From: Nematostella vectensis
Lineage: Eukaryota > Cnidaria > Anthozoa > Actiniaria > Edwardsiidae
Length of the DNA stretch: 60,000 bases
Assembly: GCF_932526225.1 (NCBI RefSeq)
Contig: NC_064041.1
Span: 9,470,813-9,530,812, forward strand
Reading direction: 5' to 3'
Of the stretch, positions 45,262 to 55,512 are shown piece by piece. The notes under the pieces were generated by a model. The model saw only the letters and a program-made list of their open reading frames with translations, was not told where the DNA came from and did not search any database. Position 1 is the first letter of the stretch, and every line of letters starts with the position of its first letter. The translations under genes were made by a program, and so were the position numbers.

Positions 45262-45460
45262 CGAGCATGAAAACAGATTACGGTCGAATCTCGCTATTGC
45301 AGGTACCATCCTGGATGTAATTTGGTGTTTATATTAATGTTCATATTAGCTAGAGTCCGTAGCAACGTGGATACCTCTCAGTCATTTATTTGTTTTTTTT
45401 CTTTTCGGTCTTTTGGGATATTTTGTATTACTGTCCCTAATAACGAGGTGTCTATGATAG

Positions 45461-45533
45461 CGGCGTGTCCTCAAGGCTAGATTCAACTATATCCAAAAGA
45501 CCGTGTTTCTCGAAGTAACACTACCAGCCGCGT
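45461..45533 (+). CDS. candidate internal exon
   Basis: 24 codons plus one base before a consensus donor (GCGT|GTAAGT): RRVLKARFNYIQKTVFLEVT then LPAA. The acceptor (tctatgatag) has a poor pyrimidine tract. Phase 0 at its start would accept the end of the exon at 44903. Protein-like but unrecognised. Confidence 0.3.
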
Positions 45534-45689
45534 GTAAGTAGGCTAAACTTCTACAAGAACCTTCCTTCTCGAAGAATCGACCACCGATCCCGGAAGTGAT
45601 ATAATGTGAGGTTACCTGAACACAGACACAGGTACCCTATCCGGTGGGACATCGCATGACATTTCCAATACTTTGATGAATAGACCATT

Positions 45690-45945
45690 GAACAACCTGT
45701 TAGGTAAATACTTAATGTCGTCTTCCCGCGTCTATTTATATTTAGACTTTTAAAGACGCACTTCATCGTACAAAGACCTGTTCGGCATCAATAATGGAAG
45801 TCACGAGATTTGTTTGTTTTTTTGAACAGCCAGTTAGGTAAATACTTCATGTCGTCTTGTCGCGTCTAGTTATATTTAGACATTAAAAGACGCTATTTAC
45901 CGTAAAAAGGCATCAGTAATGGCAGTCATATGATTTGCTTGTTTG
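45690..45945. repeat. diverged tandem duplication, unit about 130 bp
   Basis: The words gttaggtaaatact, atgtcgtctt, cgcgtct, tatatttaga and catca.taatgg recur in the same order at 45698-45802 and 45831-45930. The copies differ by substitutions and indels, so the duplication is old. Confidence 0.7.
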
Positions 45946-46375
45946 TCTGTTTTCAAAAACGAGATTCAAATATTATTAAACGTGAAAGGAGAATGTGGAA
46001 ATAACTTTAGAAATAAGCTTTCTATTTTCTCATAATGATGTTTTGAGCAGAAGCACTACTATTATTTGGGCTAGTCAAAAATTGTTTATAAAAAAAAAAA
46101 CTCCTTAAGGTATAGCTTACGCGGATACTCGCGACTCATTAATGACCTCATGTCGCTATTCATAGTGCATGCGTCCTTTTCATTTGTAGTGTGTCAATGG
46201 TCCTGCGCAGAGATCGTTTAATAATATTAATGAATAAATAAACATTTTTTTAAACTATTAGTATTATTTCACGACCTTTGAGTAATGCTACCTTGATCAG
46301 GAATCTTCTGAAGTCAAACATTGCCGAAACGCCATGCCGAAACGTGATAGGGATATATATTTTTAGCGTCCTTTT

Positions 46376-46530
46376 CATTTCATTTAAGGTGCATAATGTT
46401 TGAACTCAAGTACGTTCAAGTGCACTCGAAAGATTGCGGTGAGGAGCTCGTGTCATGTGCCACTCTCTTGATTACCGCCTTTGATCGTACTCCATGGGAA
46501 GTGGCGATGAAAGCCTCAAGTGTGCGCTAA
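46376..46530 (+). CDS. small ORF or last exon, 44-46 codons
   Basis: ATG at 46396 opens MFELKYVQVHSKDCGEELVS, CATLLITAFDRTPWEVAMKA then SSVR and TAA at 46528-46530. Composition is strikingly protein-like, unlike the AT-rich surroundings. A good acceptor (ccttttcatttcatttaag) lies just upstream, in frame from the cysteine before the ATG, so it may equally be the last exon of a spliced gene. No family is recognised. Confidence 0.4.
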
Positions 46531-46921
46531 TCTTCGATAATAAATTGAGTCAATCTTTGCGAAATGAGCAACCGCGCACTTGATGCTTTATCTTGGACAT
46601 CCTCGGAAACACAGCGAAACCGGTCGACAAGTTTTTTTCTCCGGTTGTGGAATTTCGAAACTGAATCAGCCATATTGTACTGATGTTATTCCTTAATATT
46701 ATTTTCTTAATATACTGATTATTTCCTTAATATACTTTTTTAAAGAACGTCTAATTTTCAGGTGAGACTGGGCCGGGATTAGCTTTTGTTTTTGATATGA
46801 CTATTATCGAATCAATTTGAACCAACTAAAACATGTAAGAATATAATACCAATGAAGTATTGAAACAATGACACAAATGATAAAATTTTCCAAATTTATC
46901 TGTATTAGATAGACGACAATA

Positions 46922-47060
46922 GGCCCGTAGCCAGCCCCCCCCCCCCCCCCCCCCTCTCGACTGGGGGGTCCGCTTATAGGACGAGCTACCTAAGAGAAAA
47001 TGGTCTGCTTTATAGGTAAACATCCCCGCCCCCCTCCGCTCAAAATCATGGCTACGGGCC
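46922..47060. mobile_element. 139-bp MITE with GGCCCGTAGCCA ends
   Basis: The left end GGCCCGTAGCCA and the right end TGGCTACGGGCC are perfect 12-bp inverted repeats. C-runs follow inside both ends, with the left run about 20 C. The same terminal word in altered form begins the repeats at 11634 and 58327, so this is one family of short non-autonomous elements. Confidence 0.75.
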
Positions 47061-47485
47061 AGGTTATCGTTGGTGGTGATGATTAGGACTATTTGTACTA
47101 TGTTTTGTTTTATTTCATACCGTAATGCACTATTAGTTAGGCTTGTTCGCCAGGCAATGAGAAATCCCTCAGCGTGTATTTATTTTAGTAGAGGACAGCA
47201 CACGAGGACGGACGAAACAGGATATCATTACAATGATGACGACGATGTTAATGATATTCTATAAGGTGTCGTTATAATTACTAGAGGTGACATACAAAAC
47301 GTGTTTTCAGTATGATACCTCTCCATACTAGAGTCCTAACAAGCACCTTATATTCCAAACCATTTATAAATGCCGAGTACTTTTTTACTAATTTTCCTCT
47401 AAGACTAAGCAGAACATCGAATACCCTTGTTAGGCCACCATGCTAGCACAATGAAAGCCCTTTAATTTCGTTTTGTTTTCCGTAG

Positions 47486-47545
47486 TTTGATGACCACGCT
47501 GCCAACACCACGTGTGTGTTATCTAAAGGCTCGTGCTTTTATTCG
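47486..47545 (+). CDS. candidate exon with strong acceptor
   Basis: The acceptor tttcgttttgttttccgtag is excellent. Phase 0 gives FDDHAANTTCVLSKGSCFYS up to a weak donor (TCG|GTGTAT). The frame actually stays open for 37 codons to a TAA. Another frame (LMTTLPTPRVCYLKARAFIR, leaving CG) would splice in phase to the exon at 56437. The frame choice is therefore unresolved. Confidence 0.3.
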
Positions 47546-48124
47546 GTGTATGCTGGACTTAACATTGAAGTTCTCCATCATTACATGAATACATATTAAG
47601 GTACTTGGATGGTTCGAATTCGCTATTTGATCTTAACATCCCCTCTACCTCTATATTCCGTGAACCAAATGGGCGGGCGGCGATACTACCAAATCAATAA
47701 ACATAGTTAAAATTACCAATTTGTCGATGCGACGGTCATTTACAAACTTTTATTTATCGGACCTCATCAGCAAAGTCAAAAATAGGGGCCGTCTAAACAA
47801 ATTTGAGTAGAAGGCTAAAAGTGAGTGAGAAGTGTGTATGAGTAAGTGTGAAATCTAACGGCAACCATCAATTTTCCCATTGTCTGTTAGACTGAATTAA
47901 TAGTGCAAAAAACGACTCGGCTAATCGGCGTCGTAAACCAGTCGCCCAAATGATACTCAGTAACAAAAAAATGTCTCCTTCAGCAAGCAAGTAATATGCT
48001 TTCAGTCATAAATAAAGTAGAAAATTCATAAAGTATCAGAATTCAGTCATAAATGGCTATTTTTCCAATTTTATTTTCAAGTGTGAACAAAAAGTAGCAT
48101 TCCTGAAAGAATGGCGAACAGCTA

Positions 48125-48275
48125 CTTCTAAATTGATGTTTACAATTGAAAATACATCGGCTTATTTGCAAGAAACCTCAAAATAGCCATCCACGATTGA
48201 AGTCTAATGCCTTATTAACAAAATTTTATCGAAAGCATCTCAGTCACTTGTTTGAATTCGCCGATGGAAATGGTT
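48125..48275 (+). repeat. interspersed repeat family R2, copy 2
   Basis: Shares acaattgaaaatacatcggc, tatttgcaagaaacct, atccacga and ttgaattcgccgatggaaat with 39420-39560. Diverged copy. Confidence 0.55.
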
Positions 48276-50130
48276 CGAAGGACAACTCGAGTCGTGAGTG
48301 TAAATCAGCCTCCGCTACGACACGATGCTCGACCTGCGAAAATCGGAGTGTGTAATTCAAGGCTGAGACATGAAGGCAGGTCAGATACGGCTAAATCGTT
48401 CTGTCTAAGCCTTTAAGGCTTATTTCAAAGTGTATTTTGTGCCCAATTTGGACTAGGCCAGACATATTTAACAAGTCTGCAATATTTGCATCTCTAAATT
48501 AACGCCATTTTTCATTTTGCATATAGTAAGAGGTGTTCTTGAGCACTCAATGATTTTCGTGTGTCTCAAGCAAGTATCGGTTACATGTGAGACAGACCAA
48601 ATATCATTTGATTGAACTCATATACAGTATACAATATCAGAAACTAGTACCATCTTCATCAAGAACGGTAAAACCGAACCGATGCGATGAACTCAACTCC
48701 CCGTCAGAAATAACAACCGTGTAAAACCGCCATTTTTCGTATAATTAATGTGTCTGTATTCAGAAAAAAAAAAGATGTAATCACCACCCTCTAAGTCATT
48801 TCGGCAAAGCAACGTGATAAATGATCGATTGGGACGCGTCAAGCGAGACACAAAAATGCCTGATAATCGTCTTTCCACCACATTTGCCACTCCACAAAAC
48901 AACTACATGATTTTTCCGTCTGATAAGAAAGACCCTGATTTTATCTCGAACCAATTAGCGCGCCTCAAGAGCCAATGGGTCGTGCTTTGATGTGTTGAAC
49001 TCGCCAAGTGTTTAGAGATGCTTAGACGCTGTAATTGCTGCCATTTATCATCGGCTGATTGATTCTTAAATACCTTAATCCGGTAACCCTGAGGCTATGG
49101 TTGCAGAACCCCAAAAATGCCACCTTGACTTTCGTGACAAGTTAGTACCTGTTAGACACGACGGAAAAACCTGGAAAACGCGCAATTCCAGATAGAGAGA
49201 AGACACAATTTCTTCATTGGCTATAGGTTCCTTGTATTACGGACTGATTTTCAAAACAACAATAACGTGAGGCCGAAGTGCACATAACCAGATTTTGGCT
49301 TTTTAAGATATTTTTCCTTCATCATCATTGCCCTGTCTATCTACCCAGGGACGAAAAGCTCAAATTTCAATGACACTTTACAAAAAGTCGCATCAATTTA
49401 AAAAAAGTCGCACTTGATATTTTGTTTGCTATAAGTTACTAAGTACTCTGAGAAATTCTCCGCCTTATTCGATGTGAAATGGGCTTATTTGAAGCGTCAT
49501 GTCATGTTTTCCGTCATGTCTACCTGTTAGGATAAAACGGTGGAAGTACGGTATCTGAAGAACCCATCCCATGGGGTTAAGCCTACAGGGAACTCGGAAG
49601 ATGGTGCGAAAATCGTGATCCGAACTCGGATAATCGGAATTACCGATAAACTCGGGATTTGATTTCCCTTGGATTTGCTCCTGATTTTTGAACACTAACG
49701 CAAAACGTGAGTAACTCAACTCCAAGCTGACTCGATCCATTCTTTCTTTAAGTACATTTAAACCGGTTGGTTAACTCGAGCTTGTTTCCCTCAAAACTAG
49801 CAGCACAGTGATGATCATGATTCTCAATCCTATAAAATAAGAAATCTATTTGTCTGTCTGTTGTCTGTCTGAATGTTATTTAAAAGTTATAATGGTTGCC
49901 TGAAAGAATAATGGTTATTCTGAGAACGCCTACCTAGCAATCAAAGCATAGTGATAGGGGAAATACTTAAGCATAAAAAAGCTGATATAAACTAGTTTAC
50001 CCAAAAGCACTGCTCTCGTTTGTGTGTGATTGATAGATGCTTTAAACTACATCAAACCAATTTTGTCTGTTTGAGGGGGGCAGGGATGCTTTACCTTTTT
50101 ATTTTTTGCCTTTTCTTGTTTTACAAAAAG
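48276..50130. other. AT-rich DNA, no supported gene
   Basis: No exon with convincing splice sites. An inverted-looking block at 49600-49670 (aactcgga...tccgataaactcggg words) may be a small repeat. Frames on the minus strand (48693-48902, 49465-49740) lack start and splice support. Confidence 0.4.
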
Positions 50131-50352
50131 GAACCTGTTAACCATAAACTTATAGATATCTGTCGGCCGACTCAACTTAAGCGATGCCTCTTCCAGTCGT
50201 ATGATATTTTTGTTTCAAGGATTGCTCATTATTTAGAGCCCCTCCGTATCTACGGAGAGCTTTTGCTTGAATTTACAGGCAATGATCAGTATAGAAAGAG
50301 TCACCAACCCCTATTTCGAGCGCGTCAGAATCAGTTAAGAATCATCCTGTAA
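50131..50352 (+). CDS. candidate last exon, 73 codons
   Basis: The acceptor (ccttttcttgttttacaaaaag) precedes a phase 0 frame: EPVNHKLIDICRPTQLKRCL, FQSYDIFVSRIAHYLEPLRI, YGELLLEFTGNDQYRKSHQP and LFRARQNQLRIIL, then TAA. The frame also stays open upstream through T-rich intron-like sequence, which I exclude. Composition is protein-like; no family is recognised. Confidence 0.35.
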   Translation, partial: EPVNHKLIDICRPTQLKRCLFQSYDIFVSRIAHYLEPLRIYGELLLEFTGNDQYRKSHQPLFRARQNQLRIIL

Positions 50353-50527
50353 AACTCAGACAGACAACGTTTGACATCATCATCATCAACGACGTTTGTG
50401 AAATTAATCACCAATAAAACGGTAAAAAAGACACATGGTGCAAAACAAATGTGTTTAAGACCGGTTGCCATGGTAATATGAATCGTCACAACGATATGTA
50501 TTAAAAGTTTCCAAGATGTACTTGTAG

Positions 50528-50663
50528 CTACTTTGCTTCAGAAGTTTTAGCCATTTTGCCCCAGTCTGAATCCATAGGGTCAACCCAATCTTCATGCGTA
50601 GACCCTGTGTTATTTTCTAGACGAAGTAGTTCTTTGGCACAGACAAAAAGACCCTTTGTGTCT
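50528..50663 (-). CDS. candidate last exon of a minus-strand gene
   Basis: Acceptor atcgcctcttatag, one base completing a codon, then 44 codons and TAG: DTKGLFVCAKELLRLENNTG, STHEDWVDPMDSDWGKMAKT, SEAK. The acidic/aromatic C-terminus (EDWVDPMDSDWGKM) is very unlike random AT-rich translation. The family is unknown. The next upstream exon candidate (50930-51043) ends in phase 0, while this one needs two leftover bases, so another exon or another donor must intervene. Confidence 0.5.
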
Positions 50664-50929
50664 CTATAAGAGGCGATTTATCACAATGCGTATCTAAACT
50701 TTCCTTTTACCTCAACCGGTACACGCACTATGACCTTTAGTAAAAACTTACAGTAGAACACTAAAGTCAATTTGAGCTCTGACGGTAAATAAAACAGCAA
50801 GAATTATTTTATTATTTTATTTTATTATGTTTTCGCCTTTTCTATATTCAACAGAAGTTTTTTCTTTAACATCATTTCGCAACATTATTTCCAAAAAGAA
50901 CAACCAACCCAGTTTCGGGTCACAGAAAC

Positions 50930-51043
50930 CTGTGAACCTGAGGGTAGGACATCTTGGTGAATGTTTGGCATAATGATCCGGTCTTTAGCGGACGTGCTGT
51001 TGTACACACACTCAATCAAGTACCCACTCGTCACCACTGATCC
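50930..51043 (-). CDS. candidate minus-strand exon
   Basis: 38 codons, phase 0-0, acceptor cagtagacttcag and donor ACAG|GTTTCT: GSVVTSGYLIECVYNSTSAK, DRIIMPNIHQDVLPSGSQ. An N-glycosylation-type NST and a single Cys suggest an extracellular segment, but I recognise no domain. If unspliced it would stop at 50885-50887. Confidence 0.38.
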
Positions 51044-53590
51044 CTGAAGTCTACTGGGGCGTGTACAGTTGACCTGACCGAATTAGGATGGAATATATGT
51101 ACACATTTTAAAGAAGGTGTGAAGGTAATCAGTTGACTTTGCCGTCAAACCGATTCCACGAAAAGCTTGGTGTTTTCGCCGACATCCCCACTTGCCGACA
51201 CTTGATACGATAAGAGTAGAGTTTTTTTTTTTTTTTTTTTGTTACTATACTGCTATTAGACGTACTTGACTATACCACAAGTTCTCTTACTTTTACACAC
51301 AGAAGGGGACATATAAAGGAGGGTACATAAAACATACGGATACCAGGAGGGTACATATATGAAAAAAGTTTAATAACTGACTTAACTTGAAGATATACCT
51401 GAGCGATGATAGATGTCCCATTAGGAACATTTTCAGTATTTTATCACTTTCCATTTGAATCCAAATGTATTTTGAAGTGTTGTTGTATTTGCATAATAAA
51501 AAGAGGTACTCAGAAAAGTATGCTAAGACTGTGTCGGAATGCTCGATGAACAGCTGAGAGACACCTCTAAAGAAGATAAGTGTTCTGTTTTGCGTCCAGC
51601 AAACCTTGAAACACGTTTCTCGACTTATTTCGTCGCACGTAGCACGACAGAACCTTCGAGAAAGCCAATTTTTACTAAGTGACACCGCTTTTTAGCATTA
51701 TTACGTGCACTAAACTTAGTTTAGAAGAGAAACTTATACGGAACAAGCTCTGGGTGAAAATGTTGATATATATTAAACGTGGCATTGTATTATATTACTT
51801 TTTGATGGGTATCCCAAGTCCCCCTTTCTTTCGCTGTCATTCAAAGAATGTCGATCAACCACTAATTTATTATTGTTCATCTGAAAACAGAACGGTTTCT
51901 TTACTAGAAAACTTTAAAATAACTATAAAAACCAAAGGCCCATACTTGATTGACAAAATTTGGTTGAAAAATATACAACTCATCACTCGCTCAAATAAGA
52001 TAAACTTTTTAAAAGAATAAAGATCACTCTCGTATATGTATAAGAGCCTGCCTCGAACCGCGTTAAGTTATTCGCACATTCATGTTATTCGTACAGGATA
52101 TTGGCTAATTCCTTAACTCATTACTGTGTTTACTGATTTTTATATTGCCTGGGCGTATTCAAAGCTGTTTATCCCAAAATATTGGAGCATAACATTGATT
52201 CTTTAAAAATGCTTTATCACCGAATCATGTAGCATCGCTTGTTTAGGGAGCGAGCGACGCCTGCCTGCGAGGGAGGCAGTCTTATAGATAACAAAATGTG
52301 ACCGTGAATGGAGCGAGCCAGACTTCGACACAATCTGCATCTATTCGCTGACGTTATTCAAGTTATTTTTGGCGTTGGTAGTAGGCCATTAGGTACTCAA
52401 GGACGCTAAGACATTCATATTATTTAGTACTTTCTCAAGCGTGAAGCACACGCTATAGATTTTTAACATCTCATTTTCTGTATTGTACTGTTTGAAGTTT
52501 GAGCTATATCGCTTACAAGACACGATTCATCTACCTCCCCGGTGAAGTCTTCTCGGTTCACGGGTTGTGGTCAACGCAGTATCTGGAGGTGTGGGACAAT
52601 ATGAAACACCGAAAAAAAAAAAACTTTCTGCTCGTTCTTGACCTTGTAACTCATCACTTGTTGTAAACACTTCTAAATATGGAAAAGGACTTTGAATAGA
52701 CCTGAGGAGTATCTCTTGATCCTTTTGTGCGAAGTCTGACTATTGTGCACTGACCGTCATCGTGCTATTAGTCCATAAATACGTCTGATGAATAATTGAA
52801 AATAACAGTCACCCACCCTATTGTTAATGTTTTCTTTCAATGTTTGAAGATGAATGATGCGATGAAATTTCGAGAAGAATAATCTTAAAAACCTAAAATA
52901 ATAATAAAAAAGTTTTATTCATTTACTAAAATCTAATCGAATTAAATCAGTAGATGGAAATAGATGCGTTAACCACACTTTGTATTTAGCTAAAATGACC
53001 TAATGGCAGTAGTAGGGTGACAATATGGCGGCTGTCAGAGGCTGTAAACAATGTCAACAATATCGGGTCCATAACAACTTCAAGTTTTTGGCTTGAGGGG
53101 GATGACTTTCTGCTAATAATTTGTTGTTTGTTCTTATCGAGATATTGCTTTTATTTATTCTTAATGAATACTCATTTACTAATTACACGTATTGGTCGTA
53201 TTGCGCCTCTTTATGACAAAATATCAAGTCTGCCTTGTTATGATTCTATAAGGTGGTTTTCTGAGGGGCCTTCGAAAATTGGTAAAGACGAAAACTGCTA
53301 AAAAAAATATTACCATATGTTTTTCAAGTCACAAGTGTTTTGTTGCATTGACGCTATTCCAAGCTATTTCTGGCAGTAATGTGTCTATTAGATATTCACT
53401 GGAGCAGTAAGCTATCATTTAGTATTCTACCATCCGTGAATGGCAGACGCTAGACAAGACAGCTATAATGGCTTGAAACACCATGTCTCTCCTCCTAACC
53501 CGCAGGCTATTTGTCGATGTGAATATCATAAGAGTACGGCTTTTTGTGCATGGCTATTACAGCGCTTTTCAAGCTAAGCTAACAATATCT
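51044..53590. other. AT-rich DNA with R2 copy 3, no supported gene
   Basis: R2 copy 3 lies at 51843-51990. A 19-T run is at 51221-51240. ATGGCGGC at 53025 (context acaATATGGCGGC) opens 23 codons only. A minus-strand frame at 51293-51685 (130 codons) has a protein-like start (ENWLSRRFCRATCDEISRET-like) but turns hydrophobic and AT-driven, so I do not call it. Confidence 0.4.
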
Positions 53591-53860
53591 ACCTACCTAC
53601 CTACCTACCTACCTACCTGCGAACGCACCCCCCCCCCCCCCCCCCCACAAAGGCCGAAAGTCCAATTCTCAATAGTAGGCGTGCTTTTTGTAGATAAAAC
53701 TATAAAGCATAAGCCAGAAAACTCTGATCCACAAGTCAGACTTTATTTGTAGCCAAATCCGACAATATACGCCCCGTGGAGATACTGCAAAGGCATAAAA
53801 AAATCCCTTTTTGTTCAGATTTTAATATGAAAACTCCCTCCCTCAACCCCGTCCCCCCTC
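53591..53860 (+). repeat. (CTAC)n microsatellite, C-run and interspersed repeat
   Basis: About seven CTAC units (53591-53618) lead into a run of about 18 C (53629-53646), then sequence shared with 11660-11850 (aggccgaaa, ctcaatag, aactataaagcataag, gtggagatactgcaaaggca). This is the second copy of the element inserted at the satellite edge. Confidence 0.75.
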
Positions 53861-54254
53861 CCACAGATAAATTAGGACCACTTTTTCGGATTTCGGCTGC
53901 TGCACTCATCAGGGACTAGTTTATTTTAGTTTCCTGCAGGTATAAAAATAGCGAAATTTGCATACATTACTAACGAGTAGAAATTTGCTCGGATGCCGCC
54001 CGACTGGTGCCAATGTGTGTATGCTAGTGTGCTTCTAAAGTTCACATTTATGTATACATACTCGCAAGGATAGTTTGGCTATCCGACGGAGTTTTAGACT
54101 AGCAAAGGTCGCATGCGTGATCCGCACAATTGGCATCACGCTAGCCCGGTCGCAGCTCTAGATCCCACATGGATCTAAGCTGTGGTTTAAAGCACTTCGT
54201 TCGAGTCGAAGTCGCCCTGCAGTTTTTTGCCGATGAAGTTTAACTGAGGCAAAC

Positions 54255-54311
54255 CGGCTATGCCATGCTGATGAGTCCTAATAAGGACGAAACAGCTGTC
54301 CATGGTTGCCG
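54255..54311 (+). ncRNA. hammerhead ribozyme, type I, copy 1
   Basis: Core: CTGATGA at 54268-54274; stem II GTCC-TAATAA-GGAC at 54275-54288; GAAA at 54289-54292. A minimal stem III follows (A-CAGCTG-T, a palindromic ACAGCTGT), then the cleavage triplet GTC ending at 54300. Stem I pairs CCATG (54263-54267) with CATGG (54301-54305) and, past an internal loop, CGGC with GCCG. All invariant core bases are present. The internal loop of stem I and the loop of stem II are placed for the usual tertiary contact. The very short palindromic stem III suggests cleavage is favoured in dimers, as known for such ribozymes. Confidence 0.92.
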
Positions 54312-54607
54312 AACTGCACGGGTAATAGACTGTGCTAGCGTCCCGTCTTGGCCCGACTGGTGCCAATGTGTGTATGCTAGTGTGCTTCTAAAGTTCACAT
54401 TTATGTATAGGTACTCGCAAGGATAGTTTGGCTATCCGACGGAGTTTTAGACTAGCAAAGGTCGCATGCGTGATCCGCACAATTGGCATCACGCTAGCCC
54501 GGTCGCAGCTCTAGATCCCACATGGATCTAAGCTGTGGTTTAAAGCACTTCGTTCGAGTCGAAGTCGCCCTGCAGTTTTTTGCCGATGAAGTTTAACTGA
54601 GGCAAAC

Positions 54608-54664
54608 CGGCTATGCCATGCTGACGAGTCCTAATAAGGACGAAACAGCTGTCCATGGTTGCCG
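54608..54664 (+). ncRNA. hammerhead ribozyme, type I, copy 2
   Basis: Same structure as copy 1, shifted by 353 bases. The core reads CTGACGA (54621-54627), also within the CUGANGA consensus. The cleavage triplet GTC ends at 54653. All stems are intact. Confidence 0.92.
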
Positions 54665-54960
54665 AACTGCACGGGTAATAGACTGTGCTAGCGTCCCGTC
54701 TTGGCCCGACTGGTGCCAATGTGTGTATGCTAGTGTGCTTCTAAAGTTCACATTTATGTATAGGTACTCGCAAGGATAGTTTGGCTATCCGACGGAGTTT
54801 TAGACTAGCAAAGGTCGCATGCGTGATCCGCACAATTGGCATCACGCTAGCCCGGTCGCAGCTCTAGATCCCACATGGATCTAAGCTGTGGTTTAAAGCA
54901 CTTCGTTCGAGTCGAAGTCGCCCTGCAGTTTTTTGCCGATGAAGTTTAACTGAGGCAAAC

Positions 54961-55017
54961 CGGCTATGCCATGCTGACGAGTCCTAATAAGGACGAAACA
55001 GCTGTCCATGGTTGCCA
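54961..55017 (+). ncRNA. hammerhead ribozyme, type I, copy 3
   Basis: The core CTGACGA starts at 54974, and the cleavage triplet ends at 55006. One base at the outer end of stem I differs (A at 55017 in place of G), removing one terminal pair; the core and stems II and III are unchanged. Confidence 0.9.
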
Positions 55018-55099
55018 AACTGCACGGGTAATAGACTGTGCTAGCGTCCCGTCTTGGCCCGACTGGTGCCAATGTGTGTATGCTAGTGTGCTTCTAAAG

Positions 55100-55512
55100 T
55101 ACCCACAAATGTAATCATAAGTTACCCACAAATGTAATAACTACCCACAAATGTAATCATATGTTACCCACAAATGTAATAACTACCCACAAATGTAATC
55201 ATAAGTAACCCACAAATGTAATAACTACCCACAAATGTAATCATAAGTTACCCACAAATGTAATAACTACCCACAAATGTAATAACTACCCACAAATGTA
55301 ATCATAAGTTACCCACAAATGTAATAACTACCCACAAATGTAATCATAAGTTACCCACAAATGTAATAACTACCCACAAATGTAATCATAAGTAACCCAC
55401 AAATGTAATAACTACCCACAAATGTAATCATAAGTAACCCACAAATGTAATCATAAGTTACCCACAAATTTAACTAACCCACAAATGTATTAACAAGTTA
55501 ATCACAAAAGTA
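55100..55512 (+). repeat. minisatellite of ACCCACAAATGTAATAACT / ...ATCATAAGTT units
   Basis: Two alternating sub-units of about 19 bp (ACCCACAAATGTAATAACT) and 23 bp (ACCCACAAATGTAATCAT-AAGTT) make a dimer of about 42 bp, repeated from the point where the retrozyme stub ends to about 55512, where it decays (ttaatcacaaaagtaataac). The core TGTAATAAC is shared with arrays at 57.35 and 58.5-59.1 kb. Confidence 0.93.

Larger units (their letters stand above)
53998..55099 (+). mobile_element. retrozyme-like tandem array, 353-bp unit, three copies plus stub
   Basis: The unit starts GCCCGACTGGTGCCAATGTG at 53998, 54351, 54704 and 55057, a period of exactly 353 bases. The fourth copy ends after 43 bases at the start of the next minisatellite. 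Differences between copies are few: ATACATA versus ATAGGTA, CTGATGA versus CTGACGA, GCCGAAC versus GCCAAAC. Every full unit contains one complete type I hammerhead ribozyme. A transcript would self-cleave into 353-nt monomers (54301-54653 and 54654-55006). The rest of the unit is rich in hairpins, such as TAGATCC-cacat-GGATCTA and CTTCG-ttcgagt-CGAAG. There is no ORF of note. Animal retrozymes have this design (short tandem units, type I hammerhead with tiny stem III, circular RNA products), so I assign it there by architecture. Confidence 0.88.

Noticed and set aside
51293-51685. 130-codon minus-strand frame
   Set aside because: Only the first 30 codons look protein-like. The rest is hydrophobic AT-driven sequence, and donor and acceptor options are weak.
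53025-53100. ATGGCGGCTGTC first-exon-like start
   Set aside because: Only 23 codons before a stop and no donor in frame. The motif alone is not enough.
54178-54210. Pol III B-box-like GTTCGAGTC in the retrozyme unit
   Set aside because: It lies in the loop and stem of a strong hairpin, matches the consensus only partly, and has no A box at a suitable distance.
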